This document shows, piece by piece, positions 36,187 through 45,524 of a stretch of DNA of 64,000 nucleotides (position 1 is its first letter; each line of letters opens with the position of its first letter). Below the pieces are notes generated by a model. The model was not told where the DNA came from. It did not search any database and saw nothing but the letters and a program-made list of their open reading frames with translations. Origin of the DNA: Bin55 sp965220235. GTDB taxonomy: Bacteria > Pseudomonadota > Gammaproteobacteria > Pseudomonadales > Azotimanducaceae. The position numbers were made by a program, and so were the translations under genes. The stretch is from contig OZ244815.1 of NCBI GenBank assembly GCA_965220235.1, positions 1,674,001 through 1,738,000 on the forward strand, written 5' to 3'.

Positions 36187-36493
36187 CAGTAGATATAGGT
36201 ATATTTGAGATCGTATTCAATCACTCAACAACTCACTCAGCGTGTCTATATGCAGTTAATTGAGAGACGTTAACACATGCCTCAGTTCGTACGTAATTAC
36301 TTGAAATCTTAGGTTGAGGAGCTTGCGACATACGCCATTCTGTCGACGGGAATATAAACTCTGGTCTCATGATTGCAGGTTTTGGGGATCGTAGCTGTAA
36401 ATAAATTTTGATGGTGTGTGGAACATTTCGTTGATTCCGAAGAAAAGTTATTGATTTAGCAAGAAAAATAGGGACGTCGTATGAGCCATGAGA
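36187..36493. other. Gene-free AT-rich stretch between the ATPase gene and leuC promoter
   Basis: About 307 bases with no supported gene. Two very short ORFs begin at ATG (encoding MPQFVRNYLKS and MIAGFGDRSCK), neither with a ribosome site nor leucine-rich. It marks the boundary between the apparently transferred ATPase segment and the conserved leu operon. Confidence 0.5.
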
Positions 36494-36522
36494 GTGACAG
36501 CGAGACTTAGAATTTCTATAAT
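36494..36522 (+). promoter_or_regulatory. Sigma-70-type promoter of the leuC operon
   Basis: GTGACA (36494-36499, five of six matches to TTGACA) and a perfect TATAAT (36517-36522) are separated by exactly 17 bases. Transcription would start near 36529, leaving a leader of about 24 bases before the leuC TTG. This is the best promoter in the window. Confidence 0.75.
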
Positions 36523-36552
36523 CCCGCGCCTCAAACTCACCCCCGACCCATC

Positions 36553-37962
36553 TTGGCAACGCTTTACGACAAGATCTGGGATGCTCATGTCGTTGGTCAA
36601 CGCGATGATGGTCTCAGTCTGCTCTACATTGACCGACATTTGATTCATGAGGTCACGTCGCCTCAAGCATTTGAAGGGCTCAGACTCGCCGGTCGCAGAC
36701 CTTGGCGACTCGACGCAAATCTTGCAACTCCAGACCACAACATTCCTACGCGGAACCGTCGTCTCGGTATGGTTGGGATCGAGGATCCTATAGCGAAAGA
36801 GCAGGTTGTAACGCTCGACGACAACTGCCGAGAATTCGATATCAGGCAATTTGAGCTATTGGATGTCAGACAAGGCATCGTGCATGTAGTCGGACCGGAA
36901 CAAGGCGCGGTCTTACCAGGTATGACGGTAGTTTGTGGTGATTCGCATACCTCGACACATGGGGCACTAGGTACGCTTGCCCATGGTATTGGAACGTCAG
37001 AAGTTGAGCATGTTTTAGCTACTCAGTGCCTCGTCCAGCAAAAGAGTGGAAACATGAGGGTCGAGATCGCTGGAACTCTCAACCTTGGGGTTTATGCAAA
37101 AGACATCATCTTGGCGCTCATTCGTGCGATTGGAACCGCTGGAGCAACGGGACACACGATTGAATATACGGGTGAGGCCGTCCGTAGCTTGAGTATGGAA
37201 GGGCGAATGACGGTTTGCAATATGTCGATCGAAGCCGGAGCGCGAGCAGGATTGGTCGCGGTCGATGAAACGACGCTAGGCTATGTTGAGGGAAGACCTT
37301 TCGCGCCTCGTGGTGCACGATGGCATGAGGCGGTCGACGCATGGCAAGACCTCAAGTCAGATGAAGATGCAACGTTTGACTCCACAATGGTGCTTGATGC
37401 GGATGCACTAGCTCCTCAAGTCTCGTGGGGTACTAATCCACAGCTCGTAGTAGGGGTTGACGAGTCAATCCCAGACCCGGCTATGTTTGAAGATGAAGCG
37501 ACTGCGGAAACGGCGGAACGAGCGCTTAAGTACATGGATTTGCTCCCCGGCGAGTCCCTGATGGACGTACGGCTCGACAAGGTATTCATCGGCTCATGTA
37601 CCAATGCAAGAATCGAAGATCTTCGTGCAGCGGCATCCGTAGCGGAAGGAAGAAAAGTTTCTACTAACCTTGAAGCGCTTGTCGTACCTGGTTCTGGGCT
37701 GGTTAAACAACAAGCAGAAAGCGAAGGTCTGGATCAGATCTTCATCGATGCTGGTTTTGAGTGGCGCGATCCCGGGTGTTCGATGTGTCTCGCGATGAAC
37801 GACGATCGCCTAATGCCTCAAGAACGTTGTGCGTCGACGTCAAACAGAAATTTTGAAGGGCGACAAGGACACCTTGGTCGGACGCACCTCGTCAGCCCAG
37901 CAACCGCAGCAGCAAGCGCAATCGCGGGTCATATCGCGGACGTGAGGGAGTTTTTACAATGA
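36553..37962 (+). CDS. leuC: 3-isopropylmalate dehydratase large subunit
   Basis: LeuC with LeuD isomerises 2- to 3-isopropylmalate through a [4Fe-4S] cluster. The 469-residue protein has CGDSHTSTHGA near 118-130 and cluster ligands in GSCTNAR and DPGCSMCLAMN, normal aconitase-family positions. The start is TTG 36553 (LYDKIWDAHVV matches the family N-terminus); no ATG fits. First gene of a tightly packed operon that runs to miaE. leuD overlaps by four bases (ATGA). Confidence 0.97.
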   Translation: MATLYDKIWDAHVVGQRDDGLSLLYIDRHLIHEVTSPQAFEGLRLAGRRPWRLDANLATPDHNIPTRNRRLGMVGIEDPIAKEQVVTLDDNCREFDIRQFELLDVRQGIVHVVGPEQGAVLPGMTVVCGDSHTSTHGALGTLAHGIGTSEVEHVLATQCLVQQKSGNMRVEIAGTLNLGVYAKDIILALIRAIGTAGATGHTIEYTGEAVRSLSMEGRMTVCNMSIEAGARAGLVAVDETTLGYVEGRPFAPRGARWHEAVDAWQDLKSDEDATFDSTMVLDADALAPQVSWGTNPQLVVGVDESIPDPAMFEDEATAETAERALKYMDLLPGESLMDVRLDKVFIGSCTNARIEDLRAAASVAEGRKVSTNLEALVVPGSGLVKQQAESEGLDQIFIDAGFEWRDPGCSMCLAMNDDRLMPQERCASTSNRNFEGRQGHLGRTHLVSPATAAASAIAGHIADVREFLQ

Positions 37963-38621
37963 GTGTAAATCCCCTTCAGTTCGAACGTCATACCGGGATC
38001 GTCGTTCCGTTAGACAAAGCCAACGTTGACACGGATCAAATCATCCCAAAGCAGTTTCTTAAATCGATCAAACGGACAGGTTTCGGAGACAACCTCTTTG
38101 ATGCTTGGCGTTTCGAAGATGAAGGTACGATCGGGAAGCCACTATCTACACGCCAACCCGTACGTGATTTCGTATTGAACGATCCACGCTATGCGAGTGC
38201 ATCGATCTTGCTTGCGCGTGAGAATTTCGCGTGCGGTTCAAGTCGTGAACATGCGGTTTGGGCTCTACTTCAGTATGGCATTCGGTGTGTCATCGCACCT
38301 TCGTTTGCCGATATCTTCTACAACAACAGCTTCAACAATGGGTTGTTGCCGGTTCAACTTACGCATGCGGATGTGGACGAGCTTTTTACACGAGCGACGC
38401 AGCGTCAGCCGATCGAGTTATCTGTTGATCTTGGTGAACAAGTAGTCACCGGAGGCGAAAATCTCAACTATCGGTTTGAGATCGATGCGGTACGCAAGAA
38501 TCGTATGCTCAAAGGCTTGGATGAAATTGGCTTAACGCTGGAACATGCTGACGATATCAAGGCGTTCGAAACTCGTCATACGAAAGCAAATCCATGGTTG
38601 TTCGATGGAGACCGAAGGTGA
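37959..38621 (+). CDS. leuD: 3-isopropylmalate dehydratase small subunit
   Basis: LeuD supplies the swivelling domain of isopropylmalate isomerase. The 220-residue protein has NVDTDQIIPKQFLKSI near 25-40, the FACGSSREHAVWAL motif and the FADIFYNNSFNNGLLPV segment. ATG 37959 overlaps the leuC stop by four bases, and leuB begins four bases before its end, so all three subunits are probably translationally coupled. Confidence 0.97.
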   Translation: MSVNPLQFERHTGIVVPLDKANVDTDQIIPKQFLKSIKRTGFGDNLFDAWRFEDEGTIGKPLSTRQPVRDFVLNDPRYASASILLARENFACGSSREHAVWALLQYGIRCVIAPSFADIFYNNSFNNGLLPVQLTHADVDELFTRATQRQPIELSVDLGEQVVTGGENLNYRFEIDAVRKNRMLKGLDEIGLTLEHADDIKAFETRHTKANPWLFDGDRR

Positions 38622-39703
38622 AATCAGCGCAAATCCTGGTCTTGCCCGGGGACGGTATTGGCGCAGAGATTGTGCCGCACGCGGTTCAAGTTCTGCGTAA
38701 AGCCACGGATGGCTTACTCGACCTTCACATCGATGAAGCCGATGCTGGTGGAATCAGTATTGACAAGCATGGTGTCCCCTTAACGCCCGAGACATTGCGT
38801 GCTGCACAGGAAGCAGACGCTGTGCTACTTGGTGCCGTAGGCGGTCCGAAGTGGGATGACCTTCCGGTTGACAAGAAACCGGAGAAAGGGCTACTTGGAT
38901 TACGTTCTGGCTTGGATGCTTACGCAAACTTGCGTCCTGCGATCCTATTCGAACCGTTAGCCGCGGCTTCGACTCTCCAGTCACAATTCGTAAGTAACCT
39001 CGATTTATTGATCGTCCGTGAACTCACCGGTGGGATTTACTTCGGGGAGCCTCGAGGTGTGCAGATCGAAGGTAACGTGCGTCGTGGGGTGAACACCTAT
39101 GTCTACGACGAGACGGAAATCCAACGAATCTCGCGCACAGCTTTCGAATTAGCTCGGAAGCGAAGTCGCAAGCTCTGTTCGGTTGATAAAGCAAACGTGC
39201 TCGAAGTCACTCAGTTATGGCGAGATGTCGTCACCGAAGTTCATGCGGACTATCAGGATGTCGAATTGACACACTTATTGGTGGATAACGCCGCGATGCA
39301 GTTGGTACGAGAACCTAAGCAATTCGATGTCATCGTCACTGGGAATATGTTCGGCGACATACTCTCAGATGTCGCAGCGATGCTGACTGGATCGCTCGGA
39401 ATGCTCCCCTCGGCGTCATTGAACGCCGACAATCGGGGCATCTACGAACCCGTTCATGGCACCGCACCGGACATTGCTGGAAAGAATCTCGCGAATCCGC
39501 TAGCGACGATCCTTTCAGTTGCCATGATGCTTCGGTACGGACTTGACGCGGGAGATTCGGCCGATCGTATCGAGCAAGCGGTTGACACGGTATTGTCCAA
39601 TGGCTATCGGACAGGTGACATCATGCCTTCGACGCCGGATGACACGATTCAGCAAGTAGGGACAGACGCAATGACGGATGCCGTGTTGCAGGAGCTAGAT
39701 TAG
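38618..39703 (+). CDS. leuB: 3-isopropylmalate dehydrogenase
   Basis: LeuB oxidatively decarboxylates 3-isopropylmalate, making 2-oxoisocaproate. The 361-residue protein has ILVLPGDGIGAEI, AVGGPKWDDLP, LLIVRELTGGIYFGEP, NMFGDILSD and GSLGMLPSASL. GTG 38618, overlapping the leuD TGA, gives the family length and has AAGG nearby; the upstream extension into leuD was rejected. Two bases after its stop comes the A of the asd ATG region. Confidence 0.97.
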   Translation: MKSAQILVLPGDGIGAEIVPHAVQVLRKATDGLLDLHIDEADAGGISIDKHGVPLTPETLRAAQEADAVLLGAVGGPKWDDLPVDKKPEKGLLGLRSGLDAYANLRPAILFEPLAAASTLQSQFVSNLDLLIVRELTGGIYFGEPRGVQIEGNVRRGVNTYVYDETEIQRISRTAFELARKRSRKLCSVDKANVLEVTQLWRDVVTEVHADYQDVELTHLLVDNAAMQLVREPKQFDVIVTGNMFGDILSDVAAMLTGSLGMLPSASLNADNRGIYEPVHGTAPDIAGKNLANPLATILSVAMMLRYGLDAGDSADRIEQAVDTVLSNGYRTGDIMPSTPDDTIQQVGTDAMTDAVLQELD

Positions 39704-39706
39704 ACA

Positions 39707-40726
39707 ATGAAAGCAGTTAACGTAGCAATCGCCGGCGCGACAGGTGCCGTCGGTGAAGTCTTGCGTGAAATGCTCGTCGAACGCGAATTTCCTGTTGGTG
39801 AAATCAGTCTATTGGCGAGCTCACGTTCCGCAGGTAAATCGTTCGACTTCGAAGATCGAACGATTAATGTGAAAGTTCTTGACGAATTTGACTTCTCGGA
39901 TACGCAAATCGCGTTTTTTTCGGCCGGTGGATCAGTTTCTGCGGTACACGCGCCACGCGCCGCTAAAGCGGGCGCTGTCGTCGTGGACAACACATCACAG
40001 TTTCGTCAGGAGTCTCATATTCCGTTGGTCGTACCTGAAGTGAATCCGCATCGAATCAAGGATGGACTGGATACGGGAATCATCGCCAACCCGAACTGTT
40101 CGACGATTCAGATGGTGGTAGCGCTGAAGCCGATTTACGACGCAGTGGGTATTGAACGAATCAACGTGGCGACCTATCAAGCGGTATCTGGTGCGGGTGC
40201 ATCAGCGGTACGTGAACTCGCACAACAGACGACGAGCATACTGAACGGCAACGGAGCCAATCCAACCGTTCATCCGGTTCAGATCGCGTTTAACGCAATT
40301 CCTCAGATTGCTGAATTCGAAGACAACGGCTATACGAAAGAAGAATGGAAGATGGTGCTGGAAACAAAGAAAATCTTTGAGGACGATTCCATTCAGGTGA
40401 ATCCCACCTGTGTCCGCATTCCGGTGTTTTACGGTCACTCCGAAGCCGTGCATATTGAAACGCGGGAGCCGATCAGCGTGGATTTCGCACGTGATCTGTT
40501 AAAAACAGCCGAAAACGTCGTGCTCATTGACGATCGAGAGCCGGGTGGATATCCAACAGCCGTTGAACACGCTGCGGGTACAGATCCAGTCTTTGTTGGT
40601 CGTTTAAGAAAAGATGTTTCACATCCGCGCGGATTAGACATGTGGGTCGTTTCCGACAACGTACGAAAAGGTGCGGCGTTGAACAGCATCCAGATTGCGG
40701 AAGAGCTTCTTCCAATCCTGAATTAA
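39707..40726 (+). CDS. asd: Aspartate-semialdehyde dehydrogenase
   Basis: Asd reduces aspartyl phosphate in the Lys/Met/Thr and cell-wall diaminopimelate pathway. The 339-residue protein has VAIAGATGAVGEVL at the start and the catalytic Cys131 in NPNCSTIQMV. Start ATG 39707, three bases after leuB. In pseudomonads fimV often lies between asd and truA; here truA follows after 28 bases. Confidence 0.95.
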   Translation: MKAVNVAIAGATGAVGEVLREMLVEREFPVGEISLLASSRSAGKSFDFEDRTINVKVLDEFDFSDTQIAFFSAGGSVSAVHAPRAAKAGAVVVDNTSQFRQESHIPLVVPEVNPHRIKDGLDTGIIANPNCSTIQMVVALKPIYDAVGIERINVATYQAVSGAGASAVRELAQQTTSILNGNGANPTVHPVQIAFNAIPQIAEFEDNGYTKEEWKMVLETKKIFEDDSIQVNPTCVRIPVFYGHSEAVHIETREPISVDFARDLLKTAENVVLIDDREPGGYPTAVEHAAGTDPVFVGRLRKDVSHPRGLDMWVVSDNVRKGAALNSIQIAEELLPILN

Positions 40727-40754
40727 CCGCAATTCTGGTTCGGCCAGATCATAT

Positions 40755-41606
40755 ATGAGGTACTACGCGCTTGGTGTCGAGTATGACGGCACGAGCTATA
40801 GTGGCTATCAACGGCAAGCTGACGCGCAAACCGTACAGGCAGAGCTTGAGAAGGCGCTGAGCTCGATAGCTGCGGAACCGATAACTGTTGTCGCTGCTGG
40901 TCGCACTGACCGTGGCGTTCACGCGACACAGCAAGTGGTGAGTTTCGAGACCTCGGTTGAGCGTCCAGATCGAGCATGGGTGGTAGGTGTGAATTCGCTG
41001 CTGCCTAGTACGATCGCGGTCAATTGGGTACGGGAGGCTAACGCCAAATTCAGTGCGCGATTTTCCGCGTTGTGGCGAAGATATATCTACATATACGGTC
41101 ATCGTTCGAACTTTCAGGTTTTTCGTCGTAACTTCGTCAGTTGGACCGATTCGATTCTGGATGTCGATCTCATGGAACAGGTCGTGGACCTTTTTCTCGG
41201 TGAACAGGATTTCAGCTGTTTACGCGCTGCTGATTGCACATCTCGAACGCCTTTTCGTCACGTCTACCATCTGGACGTCATAAAAATCGGCGGTTTTGTG
41301 ATAATCGATATTGCGGCGAACGCGTTCCTACTTCACATGGTTCGAAATTTGGCCGCCGTACTCCATGATGTCGGGATTAACAAACTGAACCGTAGTGATG
41401 TAATGGCGTTAATCGACGCTCGCGACCGGAATCTAAGCCCACCGACTGCGCGTGCGACCGGCTTATATCTGTCCGCGGTCGGTTATGAACCGGAATTCAA
41501 TATTGATAGTTCCATCCGAGTACCCGCAGTACTCGGCGAGATACAGGATCGCTTTCACTCAGTGACACTGCCTTGTGATTACTACCGTAGGTCGACCCAT
41601 CCGTGA
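40755..41606 (+). CDS. truA: tRNA pseudouridine synthase A
   Basis: TruA modifies uridines 38-40 in tRNA anticodon stems. The 283-residue protein has the catalytic Asp52 in AGRTDRGVHATQQ, the SARFSALWRRYIY segment, and FLLHMVRNLAAVL near 195-207. Start ATG 40755. trpF overlaps its stop by four bases (GTGA). Some 20 residues longer than E. coli at the C-terminus. Confidence 0.95.
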   Translation: MRYYALGVEYDGTSYSGYQRQADAQTVQAELEKALSSIAAEPITVVAAGRTDRGVHATQQVVSFETSVERPDRAWVVGVNSLLPSTIAVNWVREANAKFSARFSALWRRYIYIYGHRSNFQVFRRNFVSWTDSILDVDLMEQVVDLFLGEQDFSCLRAADCTSRTPFRHVYHLDVIKIGGFVIIDIAANAFLLHMVRNLAAVLHDVGINKLNRSDVMALIDARDRNLSPPTARATGLYLSAVGYEPEFNIDSSIRVPAVLGEIQDRFHSVTLPCDYYRRSTHP

Positions 41607-42220
41607 CGGCAGTGAAGTTCTGTGGACTACGCAGTGTATCTGATGTTGAGGCGGCAATCCACGTCGGCTGTGACCTAATCGGACTCAATTTCGTGTCTCT
41701 CAGCCCGCGATTCATAGACCATACGATCGCGTCAGAAATTGTCGCTTCTTACGGATCAAAGATGCTCTTTGTCGGTGTCTTCAAAGATCCAAGTGAGACT
41801 GACGTACGCAACATATTGGACTCGTTGGCGTTAGATTTCCTACAGTTCAGTGGGGATGAACCTGCTGATTTATGTGATTCCTTCGGCTGGCCTTACATCA
41901 AAGGTATGCACGTTACTGACGAGTTTGACTTTGAAAGGGAGAGTGCACTGTTTCCGAATGCGTTTGCTTATCTCCTAGACTCGGCGTCTGAGCTAGGTGG
42001 CGGTTCGGGTACGGCGTTTGATTGGGATCAGTTCCCGAGAAGCGCGCAGGCGAAAGTAGTCCTTGCGGGCGGCTTGAACCCGAATAATGTTGCAGACGCA
42101 ATCCATAAGACACGCCCGTGGGGTGTCGATGTTGCATCGGGAATCGAAAACGACGATCACTCCAAGAACCGTGAGCTGATGGTCCGATTTATGCAAGGCG
42201 TAAGGAATGTTGCGGCATAG
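41603..42220 (+). CDS. trpF: Phosphoribosylanthranilate isomerase
   Basis: TrpF catalyses the Amadori rearrangement in tryptophan synthesis. The 205-residue TIM barrel has the catalytic Cys in VKFCGLRS and the LQFSGDEP segment (LQLHGdE in many homologues, the His being replaced by Phe-Ser here). LAGGLNPNNVADAI and VDVASGIE follow. Start GTG 41603 overlaps truA by four bases; trpB begins 14 bases before its end. Confidence 0.93.
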   Translation: MTAVKFCGLRSVSDVEAAIHVGCDLIGLNFVSLSPRFIDHTIASEIVASYGSKMLFVGVFKDPSETDVRNILDSLALDFLQFSGDEPADLCDSFGWPYIKGMHVTDEFDFERESALFPNAFAYLLDSASELGGGSGTAFDWDQFPRSAQAKVVLAGGLNPNNVADAIHKTRPWGVDVASGIENDDHSKNRELMVRFMQGVRNVAA

Positions 42221-43421
42221 GGAAGGGGATAACGAGCTCCCTGATAGCTCTGGACATTTTGGTCCATATGGAGGTCGGTTCGTCGCAGAAACGTTGATGA
42301 GCGCTCTAGATGAACTAACACGCGTCTATGAGGAAGCCCTAGACGATCCGACATTTGAAGCGGAATTCAGAACAGATCTTGCACGCTATGTAGGGCGGCC
42401 ATCGCCGCTCTATGAAGCAAAACGTTTCGCCGCAACTATCGGCAAAGCTCGCATCTTCCTTAAACGTGAAGATTTGAATCACACGGGTGCACACAAGATC
42501 AACAACACGATCGGACAGGCGTTGCTGGCTTCGCGAATGGGTAAACGGCGGATCATCGCGGAGACTGGTGCAGGTCAACATGGTGTGGCGACTGCGACAG
42601 TCGCTGCTCGGTTAGGTGTTGAATGCACGGTTTACATGGGTTCAACCGATATTGAACGTCAAAAACCAAATGTATATCGCATGAAGATGCTCGGTGCTCG
42701 TGTTCAAGCTGTCGATTCGGGTTCGAAGACGCTAAAAGACGCGATGAATGAAGCGATGCGTGACTGGGTTACGAACATCGACACAACTCACTACATCATT
42801 GGAAGTGTCGCGGGTCCTCATCCCTATCCTGCTATGGTGCGTGATTTCCAGGCCGTGATTGGCGAAGAGTGTCGTGAACAGTGTCTTGAGTTAGTCGGGC
42901 AACTACCGGACGTATTGGTCGCGTGCGTAGGAGGCGGATCCAACGCGATGGGTCTGTTTTACCCGTTCCTAAACGATATCAATGTCAAGATGATCGGCGT
43001 TGAAGCGGGTGGGGAAGGCATGCAGAGCGGCCGACATGCGGCTCCGCTCAATGGTGGAACGCCAGGGGTGCTACATGGTGCAAACACGTACCTTATGGCA
43101 GACGAAGACGGACTGATCCTTGATACGCATTCGATATCCGCGGGATTGGACTATCCAGGCGTTGGACCGGAACATGCCTACCTTAAGGACACAGGACGAG
43201 TAACGTATGAGACTGTAACGGATGAAGAGGCTCTGCAAGCGTTCCGTCTTCTCTCAGAGTGCGAGGGTATTGTGCCCGCGCTTGAATCGGCGCATGCGCT
43301 TGCGCAGGCAGCGAAGCTGTCTGCGTCGTGTGATGCTGAAGACATGATGGTAGTAAATCTCTCTGGACGAGGCGACAAAGATCTGGAAACGGTTGCACGT
43401 ATGGATGGCGTTGAACTTTGA
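42207..43421 (+). CDS. trpB: Tryptophan synthase beta subunit
   Basis: TrpB makes tryptophan from indole and serine with PLP. The 404-residue protein has GPYGGRFVAETLM near the start, Lys97 in HKINNT binding PLP, the channel region, and the phosphate loop CVGGGSNAMG near 234. ATG 42207, with AAGGA immediately before it, overlaps trpF. The next gene, trpA, overlaps its stop (TTGA). Confidence 0.97.
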   Translation: MLRHREGDNELPDSSGHFGPYGGRFVAETLMSALDELTRVYEEALDDPTFEAEFRTDLARYVGRPSPLYEAKRFAATIGKARIFLKREDLNHTGAHKINNTIGQALLASRMGKRRIIAETGAGQHGVATATVAARLGVECTVYMGSTDIERQKPNVYRMKMLGARVQAVDSGSKTLKDAMNEAMRDWVTNIDTTHYIIGSVAGPHPYPAMVRDFQAVIGEECREQCLELVGQLPDVLVACVGGGSNAMGLFYPFLNDINVKMIGVEAGGEGMQSGRHAAPLNGGTPGVLHGANTYLMADEDGLILDTHSISAGLDYPGVGPEHAYLKDTGRVTYETVTDEEALQAFRLLSECEGIVPALESAHALAQAAKLSASCDAEDMMVVNLSGRGDKDLETVARMDGVEL

Positions 43422-44221
43422 GCCGACTTAGGTCGACCTTCGATTGTTTGCGTCAGCGTCACGAGAAGGGCTTAATCACGTTTATTACGGCGGGTGATCC
43501 ATCATTGTCAGCAACTGTCCCTGCGCTGACTCAATTAGCCGATGCTGGCGCTGATGTCTTGGAGCTAGGAGTCCCTTTCACGGATCCCGAAGCGGACGGT
43601 CCGGCAATTCAACGATCGTCTGAACGCGCCCTCTTGAATGGAGTTACTTTGCGGCAGACGTGCGAGCAAGTAGCGTTGTTCAGACAGCACAATGAAGACA
43701 CACCGATTGTCCTCATGGGCTATTTGAATCCAATACTCGCACTCGGCATAGAGCAATTCGCACAGCTTGCGTCCGAATCAGGTGTAGATGGATTAATCGT
43801 TGTAAATCTTCCTCCGGAGGAGGCGGGTGAACTGAATGCGGCTCTCAAACCGCGTGGGATTGATCTCATTCTCTTAGTAGCGCCTACTACGCCGATTGAG
43901 CGGATAGAGGGGCTTGCGCAGAGCTGTTCAGGCTTTCTCTATTACGTTTCGATTAAAGGTATCACTGGCGCTGACCACCTTGATGTGAGAGATGTCGAAC
44001 ATAAGGTGGCCTCAATAAAACAAAAGACTGATCTACCTGTATCGGTTGGTTTCGGTATCAAGACACCGGAAGCAGCAGCTGCGATAGCGAAGGTAGCTGA
44101 CGCCGTCGTTGTCGGGAGTGCGCTCGTTGATATTCTCGGCGGAGAAAAAGACCTCGAAGAGTCGTTGTCGGACCTATACGAACTTACTTCGGCACTTAAA
44201 CGCTCAATTCGTGACTGCTGA
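43418..44221 (+). CDS. trpA: Tryptophan synthase alpha subunit
   Basis: TrpA cleaves indole-3-glycerol phosphate and passes indole to TrpB. The 267-residue TIM barrel has FITAGDPS, ELGVPFTDPEADGPAIQ with the catalytic Glu and Asp (usual SDPLADG altered to TDPEADG), then VNLPPEE and VGFGIKTPE. Start TTG 43418 overlaps the trpB stop by four bases. In many relatives accD follows; here folC does. Confidence 0.96.
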   Translation: MSRLRSTFDCLRQRHEKGLITFITAGDPSLSATVPALTQLADAGADVLELGVPFTDPEADGPAIQRSSERALLNGVTLRQTCEQVALFRQHNEDTPIVLMGYLNPILALGIEQFAQLASESGVDGLIVVNLPPEEAGELNAALKPRGIDLILLVAPTTPIERIEGLAQSCSGFLYYVSIKGITGADHLDVRDVEHKVASIKQKTDLPVSVGFGIKTPEAAAAIAKVADAVVVGSALVDILGGEKDLEESLSDLYELTSALKRSIRDC

Positions 44222-45524
44222 TTCATTGACAAATCCGACAAGCGAAAGCGTCGAAGCAATTGTCACCGAGATCGCGAGACAGCGCGCCAAACTGGTTCAA
44301 AGCCGTTCATTCGCAGCAATACGCGAAGCTGCGCGTGACTTAGGTTTACACCGCGTCGCTCCGAAGCAGGTTCTTGTTGGGGGAACCAACGGTAAAGGCA
44401 GCACGGTCCGGTATTTACAGCAAATCTTGTCGCACCAAGGTCTTCGCGTCGGAACAACCACGTCGCCTCATCTGCATAGTTACCTCGAACGGATCATGCT
44501 GGATCGCGAAATGGTCACGGCGAGTCAGTGCTTCGATGCAATCAGTACAGTTGCAGAGACCACACGTGATCTTGCGCTGACTTACTTTGATCTCACAACG
44601 TTAGCAGCCCTACATCTGTTTAAACGATGGGAAGTGGACGTGGCGGTGGTCGAGGTCGGGCTAGGCGGTAGACTCGACTGTGCAAACGTGGTGGACAGCG
44701 ATGTCGCGGTGATCACAAACATTGACGTAGATCATAGTTCGGTACTTGGAAGTACCATCGAGGAGATCAGTCGTGAGAAATTGCCGATCGCGCGACCGAA
44801 CAAGCCATTGGTATTCGCTGACAGACGCACCAACTTGGTCGTTGATGAGTACACTCAGACTCACGACAATCCTCTTTACAAAATCGATCGTGAATTTGGT
44901 TCGTCAAGTACAGATTCGATATTCGTGACTGCCAGTGACGGACGTCGTTTTTATCTTTCTCCGACGTTGATCGATTACGCTATCGAGAGTTTCAGCACGG
45001 CACTACAAGTGGCCATGTTGTTAGACCATCTTCCGAACGAACTAGCGCTCGGTACATTAAGGTTCTCGACGCTACAGGGCCGTCTGGAGAGCGTATTTAC
45101 TCGTGACCGTCACTGGATCCTAGATGTAGCGCACAATCCAGCGGCAATTCACTTTCTACGTCAACATCTCGCTCGCCAAAATATCACGCAATGCGTTGTC
45201 GTATTTACGTGTTTCGCTGACAAAGATGTAAGGGGCATGCTGGAGAGTCTTGTAGAACCGAGCGAATGGGGTGCGACTACGGTACTCGGTGTCGTGCTCA
45301 CGGATTCCTACGGTATGCGCGGACTTAACGCAGTCGATCTCACAGCTAAGGCTACGGGTCTGGATTGCATGTTGCACATTGAATCAAACCTAAACGATGC
45401 ACTGAGTGTCGGGGCGAAATTAGCGCCCGAGGACACACCGGTCGTCGTTCTCGGATCATTTGATGTCGTCTCACGGGCTCGATGCGCTTTAAATATGTAC
45501 GGTTCGGGAAACCGCGACCAGTAA
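44211..45524 (+). CDS. folC: Folylpolyglutamate/dihydrofolate synthase
   Basis: FolC makes dihydrofolate and adds glutamates to folates. The protein of about 437 residues has the ATP loop GGTNGKGSTVRYL, VAVVEVGLGGRLDCANVV, TNIDVDHSSVLGSTIEEISREKL and LDVAHNPAA, all Mur-ligase/FolC signatures. GTG 44211 was chosen, just inside the end of trpA; TTG 44226 is an alternative, and the open frame extending further into trpA is rejected. dedD overlaps its stop (TAATG). Confidence 0.94.
   Translation: MTADSLTNPTSESVEAIVTEIARQRAKLVQSRSFAAIREAARDLGLHRVAPKQVLVGGTNGKGSTVRYLQQILSHQGLRVGTTTSPHLHSYLERIMLDREMVTASQCFDAISTVAETTRDLALTYFDLTTLAALHLFKRWEVDVAVVEVGLGGRLDCANVVDSDVAVITNIDVDHSSVLGSTIEEISREKLPIARPNKPLVFADRRTNLVVDEYTQTHDNPLYKIDREFGSSSTDSIFVTASDGRRFYLSPTLIDYAIESFSTALQVAMLLDHLPNELALGTLRFSTLQGRLESVFTRDRHWILDVAHNPAAIHFLRQHLARQNITQCVVVFTCFADKDVRGMLESLVEPSEWGATTVLGVVLTDSYGMRGLNAVDLTAKATGLDCMLHIESNLNDALSVGAKLAPEDTPVVVLGSFDVVSRARCALNMYGSGNRDQ

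Noticed and set aside
36233..36849. Minus-strand ORFs upstream of and into leuC
   Set aside because: They overlap the leuC promoter and coding sequence, lack ribosome sites and match no family.
44109..44210. FolC start extended into trpA
   Set aside because: The extension is a shadow of trpA; FolC-like sequence only begins after about 44211.
43565..44259. Minus-strand ORFs opposite trpA
   Set aside because: They lie wholly within an intact trpA/folC region and show no independent signals.
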